From NCBI GenBank assembly GCA_963422275.1, contig OY729418.1, positions 62,001 through 126,000 of the forward strand: a stretch of DNA of 64,000 bases, read 5' to 3'. This stretch comes from G963422275 sp963422275 (GTDB lineage: Bacteria > Pseudomonadota > Alphaproteobacteria > Rhodobacterales > Rhodobacteraceae). Shown one piece after another: positions 54,285-63,200 of this stretch (positions are counted from its first letter, which is position 1; each line of letters begins with the position of its first letter). The notes under the pieces were generated by a model. The model worked only from the letters and a program-made list of their open reading frames with translations, was not told the origin of the DNA and did no database searches. The position numbers and the translations under genes were made by a program.

Positions 54285-54582
54285 GCGGCTCTGGCGGAGA
54301 CGGCGAAGGCCAAGGTGCGGGCGCGCGGGTGGAGCATCCGTTCCGGATCGCGAGCAGGTGTTTGACTGCGACATGGTTCGCCATCGAGGTCTGGAGAGGA
54401 ACGTGCAGCGGCTTGCGCCGCTTTTGGGCTTCTCGAACCTGATGATTGCCCGGCCGCCCCTGCATGACAGGGGAAAAGTGTGTCCGGAATTTGTCGGATC
54501 GGCCCTGCGGGGGCTGAAATGGCGGCGGTTCCGCCCCCGAAAACGCTCATTTGCGGCTTCCGGGCCGCAAAAACCGGCCGGT
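54285..54582 (+). mobile_element. IS-C remnant, copy 4 (IS5 family)
   Basis: The 3' part of the transposase is recognisable (RVEHPFRIASRCL; frame-shifted LERNVQRLAPLLGFSNLMIA), followed by the non-coding tail with GTGTCCGGAATTTGTCGG and AAAACCGGCCGGTGCAGCC. The end itself and the 5' part are lost. It has removed the 5' end of the SDR gene that follows. Confidence 0.72.
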
Positions 54583-54718
54583 GCAGCCGGAAGAGGTGGC
54601 GCGCATGGTGTCCTCGGTTCTGAAGATGCCGAACCATGTGGATGTGACGCGTCTCGACCTTTTGCCTATAGCCCAGTACGTTAGTGGCGGCAGTTTTGAT
54701 GCAAGGGAAAGTGGATGA
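54583..54718 (+). pseudogene. short-chain dehydrogenase, C-terminal fragment
   Basis: The frame QPEEVARMVSSVLKMPNHVD-VTRLDLLPIAQYV is the typical end of KduD- or serine-dehydrogenase-like SDRs. The rest was replaced by IS-C copy 4. Its TGA overlaps the next ATG (ATGA), showing that it was the previous gene of the 54-62 kb operon. Confidence 0.7.
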
Positions 54719-55608
54719 ACGGATTGTCCGTTGTCATTGTTGGCGGCGGGGCTGGCTTTAGACTGCTGATTTCCCAGATGTCCGTGGAGAGCGGAGCCGC
54801 AGCGATTGCCGTCAGCGATGTTGACGCGCATGCGGCAGAGCACGCACATGCGTCGGAGCGCGAACTGGGCAAAATCCACATCCCCGATCTTGCCATACAT
54901 GCCGGCCCGAACGCCTTCGCGTCGGCACTGTCCGCACAACCCGTTAAAGGCGAGTGGCGCGCCAAGGCTCGGGCAGACTATGATGCGTCATTTGAAGCAC
55001 CGGACCAACCGAGGTCGGTCGATATGGTAAAAGTCATGGCGTACCTGCGCCAGCGTTTGCCGGACGATGTCATTTTGACCAACGGTGCAGGAAATTTTAC
55101 GGTCTGGCCAAACAAGTTTTTCAAGTTCGACTCAGAACAGCAGCTTCTGGTACCACAATCAGGGGCCATGGGATATGGGTTGCCCGCCGTCATTGCCGCA
55201 AAAGTTACCCAGCCGGATCGCACTGTTGTCTGCTTCGCCGGCGACGGGGACTTCCAAATGAACTGCCATGAACTGGGCTCAGCCATGCAGGCAAGAGCCC
55301 AGCCCATCGTGCTGATCCTGAACAACGGTACCTACTGTACAATCAGGATGCACCAAGAACGAGTCGATCCTGCCCGTGTTTCCGGCACGACACTTGAAAA
55401 TCCCGATTTCTGCATGCTGGCGAAGTCCTGCGGCTACCATGCCGAAAAGATCGCGACGACGACGGCGTTTAGGGCCGCTTTCGAATGCGCCATGAACGCA
55501 AAGACCGGAGCTGTTCTTGAATTCGATGTTGCCGCCGAAGCGATAACGCCAGGTCAAGCCCTCAGCCAGATGCGCGAGGCAGCCCTTGCCGCGCGGAAGG
55601 CCAATTGA
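54715..55608 (+). CDS. thiamine-diphosphate enzyme (acetolactate synthase-like), C-terminal half fused to a foreign N-terminus
   Basis: At 297 residues it is about half the family length. From HAHASERELGKIHIPDLAIH onward it follows ALS-like enzymes: SVDMVKVMAYLRQRLPDD, LVPQSGAMGYGLPAVIAAK, the TPP motif GDGDFQMN...LNNGTY and the C-terminus. The pyrimidine-binding domain with its catalytic Glu is absent. The first 45 residues (MNGLSVVIVGGGAGFRLLIS) look like a nucleotide-binding start from another protein, joined in frame. Activity as a decarboxylase or synthase is unlikely without a partner. TGATG links it to hyuA. Confidence 0.78.
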   Translation: MNGLSVVIVGGGAGFRLLISQMSVESGAAAIAVSDVDAHAAEHAHASERELGKIHIPDLAIHAGPNAFASALSAQPVKGEWRAKARADYDASFEAPDQPRSVDMVKVMAYLRQRLPDDVILTNGAGNFTVWPNKFFKFDSEQQLLVPQSGAMGYGLPAVIAAKVTQPDRTVVCFAGDGDFQMNCHELGSAMQARAQPIVLILNNGTYCTIRMHQERVDPARVSGTTLENPDFCMLAKSCGYHAEKIATTTAFRAAFECAMNAKTGAVLEFDVAAEAITPGQALSQMREAALAARKAN

Positions 55609-57698
55609 TGGCGAGAATGCGCAAGATTCGCCTTGGTGCAGACATCGGCGGAACCTTCACCGACATCGCGCTTGAACTGGGTGGCGAAATCTTTTCGAGC
55701 AAGGTTTTGACCAACCGCATTGCCCCGGAACAAGCCATCTTGGACGGAATCGCCGTCGTCACTGAACAGGCCGGCATCGGATTTGGTGACCTTGAGATCA
55801 TCATCCACGGCACGACACTGGCGACAAATGCACTGATCGAGAGGCGCGGGGCGAAAACCGCCCTGGTGACGACCGAGGGTTTTCGCGATGTGATTGAGAT
55901 GCGAACGGAAAACCGGTTCGAGCAATACGACCTGAACCTGAAGCTGCCCGCCCCGCTTATTCCCCGGCAGCATCGTTTTCCGGTAAAGGGCCGGATTGAC
56001 GCGCAAGGATGCGAACTGCAGCCGCTTGACGAAGCTGCAATCGAGACGCTTGCCGAAACAATCCGGGATGACGGATTTGAATCCGCTGCCATCGGATTCA
56101 TCCACGCATATCAGAACCCGGCGCACGAAGTGCGTGCGCGTGAAATCCTCGCATCGAAACTGCCCGACCTTCCAATCTCGATTAGCTCGGAAGTGTCGCC
56201 GCAGATGCGCGAGTTCGAACGCTTCAACACAGTATGCGCCAACGCTTATGTGCGGCCAATGATGGCAGATTATCTCACCCGCCTGCAGAGCCGGCTTGAG
56301 GATGAAGGTGCCAAGTGCCCGGTTTTCATGATCCATTCGAGCGGTGGACTAATCTCGGTTGAAACCGCCATTGCATACCCGGTACGCCTAGTCGAGTCAG
56401 GGCCAGCAGGCGGTGCGATTTTCGCGGCGGACATCTCGGCGCGTTTTGGGCTGAAGAAGGTCGTGTCCTACGATATGGGCGGTACCACGGCCAAGATCTG
56501 TCTGATCGAAAACCATGAACCGCAGACGGCCCGCACCTTCGAGGTGGCGCGCAGCCATCGTTTTTGCAAAGGCTCGGGCATGCCGATTTCGATCCCGGTG
56601 ATCGAGATGATCGAGATCGGTGCCGGCGGCGGTTCAATCGCTTGGGTCGATGCGATGGGCCGCGTGCAAACCGGGCCGGCCTCGGCCGCTTCGGAGCCCG
56701 GCCCCGCGTGCTATCAGCGGGGTGGCGACAGACCTACGATCACCGATGCCGACGTTCTGTTAGGCAAGATCGACCCGGAGAATTTTTCCGGCGGTGCGAT
56801 CCGTCTGTCAGAGGAGGCCTCCAAGATTGCGATCAGCCGGGATGTAGGCGAAAAGCTGGGGCTTGAGCCATTGGAAGCCGCGTTCGGCATCTGCGAGGTC
56901 GTGGACGAGAACATGGCCAATGCCGCGCGTGTCCACGCGGTGGAGAACGGCAAAAACATCTCGGACAATGTGATGATCGCCTTTGGCGGCGCAGCACCGC
57001 TGCACGCCGCGCGGCTTTGCGAAAAACTTGGTGTCGGCCAATGCCTGATCCCGCGCTGTGCCGGCGTAGGATCGGCGGTCGGTTTTCTCAAGGCACCGTT
57101 CGGCTGTGAATCCGTCGCCTCGCACCTTGTGCGCCTGTCAGAATTTGACGCGGACGCTGTGAACTCCATGCTGTCCGGTCTGGCCGAAACGGCTGAGGGC
57201 TTTGTGCGCGAAGGCGCCAGTGGCGCCATCAAACGCGAGATCATCGGTTTCATGCGGTATCGGGGACAAGGTTGGGAGATTCCGGTTCCGATACCGGACC
57301 GTAACCTGACTGCCGATGATGCCGGGCTAATCCAAGATCGTTTCAAGGCACATTATGCGCGCTACTTTGGGCGAGCGATCGACGGTCTGGAAGATCTCGA
57401 AATCGAGATTGACACTTGGTCGGTCAAGGCTTCAGACGAGCGAGCCGAACCTCAAAGGATCGAATTGGTCAGCGGCAAGCAAGCCAAGCTCAATGGCAGC
57501 GTCCGCAATGTCTTTGACCCTTCAGCCAACGACATGATGGAAAGCCGGAACTTTGCTCGTGACACCTTGACCGCAGGGGACCGCATTGCCGGGCCGGCCG
57601 TGATCGTCGAGCGGGAAACCTCGACGGTTGTAACCTCGCGTTTCGATGCGGTGGCACAAAGCGATGGCTCGATCTTGCTGACCAGGAAGGACAGGTAA
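55608..57698 (+). CDS. hyuA: hydantoinase/oxoprolinase subunit A (ATP-dependent)
   Basis: This 696-residue protein starts at ATG 55608, which overlaps the previous TGA by 1 bp. It shows the ASKHA-type ATP site LGADIGGTFTDIALE, HGTTLATNALIERRGAKTAL, ETRFQQYD-like REDVIEMRTENRFEQYDLNL region, then SYDMGGTTAKICLIE and PTITDADVLLGKIDP. With HyuB it hydrolyses a cyclic amide (hydantoin, N-methylhydantoin or 5-oxoproline type) using ATP. It is complete and followed by hyuB 2 bp after its stop. Confidence 0.92.
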   Translation: MARMRKIRLGADIGGTFTDIALELGGEIFSSKVLTNRIAPEQAILDGIAVVTEQAGIGFGDLEIIIHGTTLATNALIERRGAKTALVTTEGFRDVIEMRTENRFEQYDLNLKLPAPLIPRQHRFPVKGRIDAQGCELQPLDEAAIETLAETIRDDGFESAAIGFIHAYQNPAHEVRAREILASKLPDLPISISSEVSPQMREFERFNTVCANAYVRPMMADYLTRLQSRLEDEGAKCPVFMIHSSGGLISVETAIAYPVRLVESGPAGGAIFAADISARFGLKKVVSYDMGGTTAKICLIENHEPQTARTFEVARSHRFCKGSGMPISIPVIEMIEIGAGGGSIAWVDAMGRVQTGPASAASEPGPACYQRGGDRPTITDADVLLGKIDPENFSGGAIRLSEEASKIAISRDVGEKLGLEPLEAAFGICEVVDENMANAARVHAVENGKNISDNVMIAFGGAAPLHAARLCEKLGVGQCLIPRCAGVGSAVGFLKAPFGCESVASHLVRLSEFDADAVNSMLSGLAETAEGFVREGASGAIKREIIGFMRYRGQGWEIPVPIPDRNLTADDAGLIQDRFKAHYARYFGRAIDGLEDLEIEIDTWSVKASDERAEPQRIELVSGKQAKLNGSVRNVFDPSANDMMESRNFARDTLTAGDRIAGPAVIVERETSTVVTSRFDAVAQSDGSILLTRKDR

Positions 57699-57700
57699 GC

Positions 57701-59320
57701 GTGGCAAACGTTTCCGGCATTCAAATGCAAGTCAGATGGAACCGCCTGATTTCTGTGGTCGAGGAACAGGCAATGACGCTGTTGCGCACTGCCTTTTCGA
57801 CATCGGTGCGGGAGGCCGGTGACCTTTCCGCCGGTGTGTTTGCGCCCGATGGGCTGATGATGGCGCAGGCGGTGACCGGCACGCCGGGGCATGTCAACAC
57901 CATGGCTGAAGCCGTGCTGCATTTCCTCGCCGAAATTCCGCGCGACGAGATGTTCGAAGGCGATTGCTACGTCACCAACGATCCGTGGAAGGGAACCGGG
58001 CACCTTCATGACATCACCATGGTTGCACCGTCCTTCAAGCACGGAAAGATTGTCGCATTCTTCGCCTGCACTGCACATGTGGTGGATGTGGGGGGACGCG
58101 GCTTCGGCGCCGATGGCAACTCGGTCTATGAGGAGGGCATCCTGATCCCGATCTTAAAATTCGCCGAGAAGGGAGAGGTGAATCGCGACCTGATCAAGAT
58201 TCTGCGCAACAACGTCCGAGAGGCCAATCAGGTTGTCGGGGATTTTTACTCCCTAGCGGCGTGCAATGAGGTCGGACACCGTCGTCTTGTCGAAATGATG
58301 GACGAAGCAGGCATGAGTGATCTGAACGAGCTTGGCGAGTTCATCTTTGCGCGCTCGCGCAATGCAACGCTTGAACGCATCGCATTCCTTCCCAAGGGCA
58401 GTTGGGCCAACGCATTGATGGTTGACGGCTACGACACGCCGGTCAAGCTGGCCGCAAAGCTCACAATCGCCGAAAATGAGGTGAACGCTGATTTCACTGG
58501 AACGGACGGAACCAGCAAATGGGGGATCAACTGCCCTTTGATCTATTCCAAGGCCTATGCCTGCTACGCCATTAAATGTGTTGTGGCGCCGGACATTCCG
58601 AACAATTCCGCTTCGCTGGAACCCTTCACTGTTACCTCGCCGATCAATATCCTAAACGCGAAACGTCCGGCGCCGGTCTCCTTGCGGCATGTAATGGGAC
58701 ATATGGTGCCCGACTTGGTGCTGGGGGCACTCGCCAAGGCTTTGCCCGGGCAGATTCAGGCAGAGGGCTCATCGGCATTGTGGAACATTCATATCTCCGT
58801 CCGTCCCGAGGAGGGAAAGCCGGGGCGCAGAGCGGAAGTCTTGATGTTCAATTCTGGCGGGACCGGCGCCCGCGCGGACTTGGATGGGCTGTCCGCGACC
58901 GCCTTCCCGTCGGGGGTTCACACCATGCCGATCGAAGCCACCGAGCATACCGGCCCGATCATCGTCTGGCGCAAGGAATTGCGCCCGGACAGCGGTGGAG
59001 ATGGACGTATGCGCGGCGGTCTTGGGCAAATCATCGAAATAGCCCCGGCCGACGGTCACGAGTTCAAATTCTCCGCCATGTTTGACCGGGTGAACCATCC
59101 AGCGGCGGGGCGGAATGGCGGCGGCGATGGCGCGCCGGGCGTTGTAGAGCTGGACGACGGCACCCGCATGAGGCCAAAGGGCTGGCAACATGTCCCCGCT
59201 GGCAGGAGACTCATTTTGAAAGTGCCCGGAGGTGGCGGCTTCGGGCCGGCTAGCGAGCGTTGCGAGCAGGCACGGCAAGCCGACCGAAGTGCAGGTTACG
59301 TCACGAAGACACGACGATGA
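57701..59320 (+). CDS. hyuB: hydantoinase/oxoprolinase subunit B
   Basis: This 539-residue protein starts at GTG 57701. It shows EEQAMTLLRTAFSTSVREAG, the metal-region GTPGHVNTMAEAVLHFL and VTNDPWKGTGHLHDITMVAP, HVVDVGGRGFGADGNSVYEE, then MFNSGGTGARADLDGLSAT and DRVNHPAAGRNGGGDGAPG. It partners HyuA. Its TGA overlaps the start of the aminotransferase in ATGA. The operon context suggests opening of an N-substituted hydantoin or lactam to an amino acid that the later enzymes oxidise or transaminate. Confidence 0.92.
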   Translation: MANVSGIQMQVRWNRLISVVEEQAMTLLRTAFSTSVREAGDLSAGVFAPDGLMMAQAVTGTPGHVNTMAEAVLHFLAEIPRDEMFEGDCYVTNDPWKGTGHLHDITMVAPSFKHGKIVAFFACTAHVVDVGGRGFGADGNSVYEEGILIPILKFAEKGEVNRDLIKILRNNVREANQVVGDFYSLAACNEVGHRRLVEMMDEAGMSDLNELGEFIFARSRNATLERIAFLPKGSWANALMVDGYDTPVKLAAKLTIAENEVNADFTGTDGTSKWGINCPLIYSKAYACYAIKCVVAPDIPNNSASLEPFTVTSPINILNAKRPAPVSLRHVMGHMVPDLVLGALAKALPGQIQAEGSSALWNIHISVRPEEGKPGRRAEVLMFNSGGTGARADLDGLSATAFPSGVHTMPIEATEHTGPIIVWRKELRPDSGGDGRMRGGLGQIIEIAPADGHEFKFSAMFDRVNHPAAGRNGGGDGAPGVVELDDGTRMRPKGWQHVPAGRRLILKVPGGGGFGPASERCEQARQADRSAGYVTKTRR

Positions 59321-60519
59321 ATTTGCTCGCAAAACGTATGGGCGACGCAAGGCCCTCTCCGTCAATGACTGTCAGCCAAGCGGCCAAGGCATTTTCTGCC
59401 CGCGGGATCGATGTGATCGATCTTGGATTGGGCGAGCCTGATTTCGACACGCCCAGCTACGTCGTTAATGCGGCTCATCGCGCAGCAAAGGCAGGCGATA
59501 CGCGACATACGGTGGACGGAGGTGCGGCTCGAACCAAGGCGGCGGTCGCTGAAAAGTTCGCCCGAGAAAACGGATTGACGCTCTTCGCCACTGAGATTCT
59601 TGCCGCCGGTGACTCAAAGCAGGTCATCTTCAACACTCTGATGTCCACGCTGAAGGACGGCGATGAAGCGATCATGGCCGCACCATATTTTGTATCAGGC
59701 CCAGATATGGTGCGCATGCTGGGCAGCAAGCCGGTGACGGTGACAGGCCAACGCTCAAACGGCTTCAAGCTGACGCCGGAACTGCTGGAAATCGTGATTG
59801 CCTCAAGCACGAAATGGCTGATCCTCAACACGCCGAGCAACCCTTCAGGTGCCGTGTACAACGAAGGAGAATTGCAGGCACTTGGCGAAGTCCTTTCCCA
59901 GCACTCGAATGTGCTGGTTCTGTCGGATGAAATCCATAAACATATCCTGTTCGACGGACTGGCCTTTATGCCCTTTGACGCAACGTGTCCGCAGTTGCGC
60001 GATCATACGCCGATCGTGAACCGCGATTCCAAGGCCTGCACAATGACCGGATGGCGCATCGGCTGTGGCGCCGGGCTGGGCAAATTCATCAGCGCATTGG
60101 CAACGGTGCAGAGTCATTCCACGACAAGCGCCTGTTCCATTGCTCAGGCGACGGCAGTCGCGGTCCTAGCTGGCCCACGGACGGAGGTGGATCAATTCCA
60201 CAAAGCATTTAAGAGCCGCCACAATCTGTTATTTCAAGGCATCAATGCCATCGACGGCTTGAGCTTGCACGTGCCGAAGGAACCGTTTTACGCCTATATC
60301 GACTGCTTGTCCCTTGTTGGCAAATTCCTGAGGGATATCGCTCCGCTCGATAGCGATAAGGCCGTTGCCAAGTTTCTGCTGGACGAGGCGCACGGAGCTG
60401 CGGTTCCCGTGAGCGCTCATGGGCGCTCTCCGTTTTTCCGCATCTCCGCCGCAGCTTCCGGAGAGAAGCCAGCAGACGCCGTAGCTTGCACTCGGGTCGC
60501 TGTTTCAAAATTGGGATGA
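59317..60519 (+). CDS. PLP-dependent class I/II aminotransferase
   Basis: This 400-residue fold-type I enzyme starts at ATG 59317 (MNLLAKRMGDARPSPSMTVS), overlapping hyuB by 4 bp. Family marks are DVIDLGLGEPDFDTP, NTPSNPSGAVY, LSDEIHKHILFDG and the PLP lysine in SKACTMTGWRIGCG. A Gly-rich PLP-phosphate loop typical of AspC-like enzymes is replaced by AAGDSKQVIFNTL. The substrate is probably an amino acid or keto acid released in the hydantoinase pathway. Confidence 0.9.
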   Translation: MNLLAKRMGDARPSPSMTVSQAAKAFSARGIDVIDLGLGEPDFDTPSYVVNAAHRAAKAGDTRHTVDGGAARTKAAVAEKFARENGLTLFATEILAAGDSKQVIFNTLMSTLKDGDEAIMAAPYFVSGPDMVRMLGSKPVTVTGQRSNGFKLTPELLEIVIASSTKWLILNTPSNPSGAVYNEGELQALGEVLSQHSNVLVLSDEIHKHILFDGLAFMPFDATCPQLRDHTPIVNRDSKACTMTGWRIGCGAGLGKFISALATVQSHSTTSACSIAQATAVAVLAGPRTEVDQFHKAFKSRHNLLFQGINAIDGLSLHVPKEPFYAYIDCLSLVGKFLRDIAPLDSDKAVAKFLLDEAHGAAVPVSAHGRSPFFRISAAASGEKPADAVACTRVAVSKLG

Positions 60520-60524
60520 CATGC

Positions 60525-61340
60525 ATGCCACAATACGAACGTATCCTCATCACAGGTGCCAACGGACGGCTAGGCTCTGAACTGCGCAAAGGGTTGGCAG
60601 AACTCGCCAAAACCATTCGGCTTGGTGCACGAGAGCCCTTTGACGATCTTGCCGAAAACGAAGAGCAGGCCGTCTTTGACCTTTCGGACATGGTCGCCAC
60701 CATCGCCGCGACAGAAGGCTGTGATGCCATCGTGCACTATGGCGGCGCACCTCTCGAAAGCCCGTGGCAAACGATCCTCGACAGCAATATCCGTGGATCG
60801 TACCATATCTATGAAGGTGCTCGAAAACACAGCGTCAAGCGTGTCGTCTATGCTTCGTCCGTTCACGCAATTGGATATTATGAGGTCAGTGCGCATATTG
60901 GCGTCAATGCTCCGGTGCGGCCCGACAGCCTATACGGCGTGTCAAAGAACTTTGTCGAAAGCCTGTCGCGTCTCTATTGGGACAAGTTCGGCATCGAATC
61001 CGCATGCTTGCGGATTTTCTCGTCATTCCCCGAACCGGCCGACCGGCGGATGCTTTGGTCATACCTGTCCTTTGACGATTGCGTTCGGCTGACGGCGGCT
61101 TCGCTGACGGCACCCTGGATCGGCCATACAATCAGTTTCGGCATCTCAAACAACAAAGTCAAGGTGGCAGACAACGCCGACGCCAACCATCTCGGCTTTA
61201 TCCCGCGCGATTCCTCTGAGCCTTGGCGCGAAGCGATTGAGGCGCGAACGGAAGCATCGGACCCGAATGCACCTTCAGTCAAGTATCTCGGCGGCTGGTT
61301 TTGCGACCTAGGCCACCCAGACGATGAGAGCGGCAAATGA
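60525..61340 (+). CDS. NAD-dependent epimerase/dehydratase-family protein, uronate dehydrogenase-like
   Basis: This 271-residue extended SDR starts at ATG 60525 (MPQYERILITGANGRLGSEL). It has the GxxGxxG loop, VVYASSVHAIGYY, the catalytic YGVSK and the C-terminal pattern SFPEPADRRMLWSYLSFDD and HLGFIPRDSSEPW. The latter is distinctive for uronate dehydrogenase (oxidises galacturonate or glucuronate to the aldaro-lactone). Its place in a hydantoinase operon is odd, so the real substrate may be another lactol or hydroxy compound. The stop overlaps the next start in ATGA. Confidence 0.86.
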   Translation: MPQYERILITGANGRLGSELRKGLAELAKTIRLGAREPFDDLAENEEQAVFDLSDMVATIAATEGCDAIVHYGGAPLESPWQTILDSNIRGSYHIYEGARKHSVKRVVYASSVHAIGYYEVSAHIGVNAPVRPDSLYGVSKNFVESLSRLYWDKFGIESACLRIFSSFPEPADRRMLWSYLSFDDCVRLTAASLTAPWIGHTISFGISNNKVKVADNADANHLGFIPRDSSEPWREAIEARTEASDPNAPSVKYLGGWFCDLGHPDDESGK

Positions 61341-62539
61341 AAGGCAGCTATGACGTGGTGATTGTCGGCGGCGCTGTCATCGGCAGCGCAACCGCCTATT
61401 TTTTGACGGCAAACGCTGATTTCAAGGGATCCGTCGCCATCATCGAGAAAGACCCGACATTTGCCACGGCCTCCACTTCGCTCAGCTCCAGTTCGATTAG
61501 AAACCAGTTCTCCAATCCGATTAACGTGCGGATTGGCCAGTTCGGCACACAGTTCATTCGCGAGTTTGCCGACACAATGGAAGTGGATGGCGAAAGGCCT
61601 GAACTGGATTTTCACGAAGGCGGCTACCTGTTCCTGGCTGCAACGGATGAGCAGGCACAAGTTCTGCGCGAGAACCACGATGTGCAAAAAAGCTTGCGCA
61701 CCGACGTGGTCCTGTGGGACCGCGATGAAGTCAAAGCCGCCTTTCCCCATCTGCATGTCGATGACCTGAAGCTCGCCAGCTACGGTCGGTCCGGCGAGGG
61801 ATGGTTCTCCAATACCGGCCTGATGAACGGCTTCCGCAAAAAGGCGCGGATGCAACGCGCGGACTATGTGATTGACGAGGTCGTGAGCATTCAACGGCAC
61901 GGCAACCGAATCACAGCGGTGACGCTCGCCAGCGGTCGCACCTTGCATTGTGGCACGGTCGTAAATGCTTCCGGCACCCGCGCTGCCAAGACCGCAGCAA
62001 TGGCAGGACTGAGCATACCCGTAGAACCTCGAAAGCGGACATTGTTCGCATTCGATTGCGCGCAAAGTCCGCAAGGCACCGCAACCGTCAACAAAGGCTG
62101 CCTGCCGCTGATGATCGATCCTTCCGGTACTTTCTGCCGCCCGGAAGGCAAGTTCTTCCTTTCAGGCACCAAGCCTGAGGACGACCCTGCGGTGGATTGG
62201 GACGACTTTGAACCGCGTCATGAGGAGTTCGACAGAGTTTGGATGCATCTTGCCGGGCGTTCGAAGAATTTCGAGGCAATCAAGCTGGTGAATTTCTGGG
62301 CCGGCCACTACGCGTATAACACGTTGGACCAGAATGCCGTTGCCGGCCCACACCCCGAAGTCCGCAACTTCATTTTCGCCAACGGATTTTCAGGGCACGG
62401 GCTCCAGCAAGCTCCGGCCATCGGGCGCGGCATCGCGGAATGGATTATCCATGGGGCTTTCAGATCGTTGGATCTTTCGTCGTTGACGTATGATAGAGTC
62501 GTGCACAACGATCCTTTCGTGGAAAGGGCCGTGATATGA
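61337..62539 (+). CDS. FAD-dependent amine oxidoreductase (DAO family)
   Basis: This 400-residue protein reads YDVVIVGGAVIGSATAYFLT (dinucleotide fold), SSSSIRNQFSNPINVRIGQF, GEGWFSNTGLMNGFRKKA, TVVNASGTRAAKTA and the C-terminal FAD loop FIFANGFSGHGLQQAPAIGR. It resembles FOXRED1-like sarcosine/dimethylglycine and D-amino-acid oxidoreductases. It would oxidise a secondary or primary amine made by the operon. It is the last intact operon gene and overlaps the previous one by 4 bp. Confidence 0.9.
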   Translation: MKGSYDVVIVGGAVIGSATAYFLTANADFKGSVAIIEKDPTFATASTSLSSSSIRNQFSNPINVRIGQFGTQFIREFADTMEVDGERPELDFHEGGYLFLAATDEQAQVLRENHDVQKSLRTDVVLWDRDEVKAAFPHLHVDDLKLASYGRSGEGWFSNTGLMNGFRKKARMQRADYVIDEVVSIQRHGNRITAVTLASGRTLHCGTVVNASGTRAAKTAAMAGLSIPVEPRKRTLFAFDCAQSPQGTATVNKGCLPLMIDPSGTFCRPEGKFFLSGTKPEDDPAVDWDDFEPRHEEFDRVWMHLAGRSKNFEAIKLVNFWAGHYAYNTLDQNAVAGPHPEVRNFIFANGFSGHGLQQAPAIGRGIAEWIIHGAFRSLDLSSLTYDRVVHNDPFVERAVI

Positions 62540-62560
62540 TTTCGCACCCCGGCCGCAACG

Positions 62561-62870
62561 ATTAACAGGCGCATTAGACTTCCACCGCCAAACGCGCTGA
62601 AGGCTTTCCACGCGGCGGTGCTGCCACGGCTTGAGCGTTTTTGCGAGACCGTGCCCAATTCCGATCTGTGCATGAACACGATGGCAGAGACTCCTGACTT
62701 TTTACGGGACGACATAGACATTGCCGTGCAGTGGGGTTACGGTGATTGGGCCGATCTTGACGCCACTCTGCTGCTCAAAGATCACAAAATCATTTGCTGC
62801 AACAAGGAGGTCTCTCGGCGAATAGACAAGCCTGAAGACATTCTTGATGAGACATTGCTCCATCCGGTGT
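62561..62870 (+). pseudogene. GcvA-type LysR regulator, centre deleted and 3' end lost
   Basis: In one frame RRIRLPPPNALKAFHAAV (start of the winged-helix domain) jumps directly to LPRLERFCETVPNSDLCMNT, FLRDDIDIAVQWGYGDWADL and CNKEVSRRIDKPEDIL (effector domain). About 85 residues, including the recognition helix, are missing in frame. The 3' end runs into IS-C copy 5. The expected ATG reads ATT. It was probably the regulator of the upstream operon. Confidence 0.75.
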
Positions 62871-62992
62871 CGACGACGGCGCCGAAATGATGGTGGCGCC
62901 AACGATGCTGCCCTCCTTCAGCAGCCCCCCCCCCCCGGACGGATGCGCCTTTGCACGCCCAAAATCAGGCTGCATTCAGAGGTTCCCTGGAC
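62855..62992 (-). mobile_element. IS-C remnant, copy 5 (IS5 family), joined at a 12-C tract
   Basis: On the minus strand it reads GG-LLKEGSIVGATIISAPSST, and across a 12-C tract (62925-62936) it is joined to the IS-C terminal segment AAAATCAGGCTGCATTCAGAGGTTCC. The tract is at the same coding position as the 17-C tract in copy 3, but the upstream coding part is gone, so the deletion endpoint lies in the tract. Confidence 0.72.
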
Positions 62993-63200
62993 GAAATCCT
63001 CGGCGACCTGGACGAGAACCGGGGCGACCGGTGATCCACCTCGACACGCCCTCCGCACTCGTGCATCTCTTGGTCGAAGATCGGCGGGTTTCGATGCCAG
63101 AGCTTGTCCCGTTGGCGCTCGCGCAAGCGTTGGGGATCTTTCCGGTCCCTGTCTGGTAGCAGACGCTCGATGCGCTGCATCTGGCGTCAGGCAAGCATCC
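62993..63200 (+). pseudogene. VapBC toxin-antitoxin remnant (PIN domain)
   Basis: LDEILGDLDENRGDR followed by an overlapping TGA and GTG resembles the end of a VapB antitoxin. VIHLDTPSALVHLLVEDRR is the start of a PIN domain with the first metal-binding Asp, and shifted TLDALHLASGKHP is its C-terminal block. The middle is deleted and frames are shifted. Confidence 0.6.
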
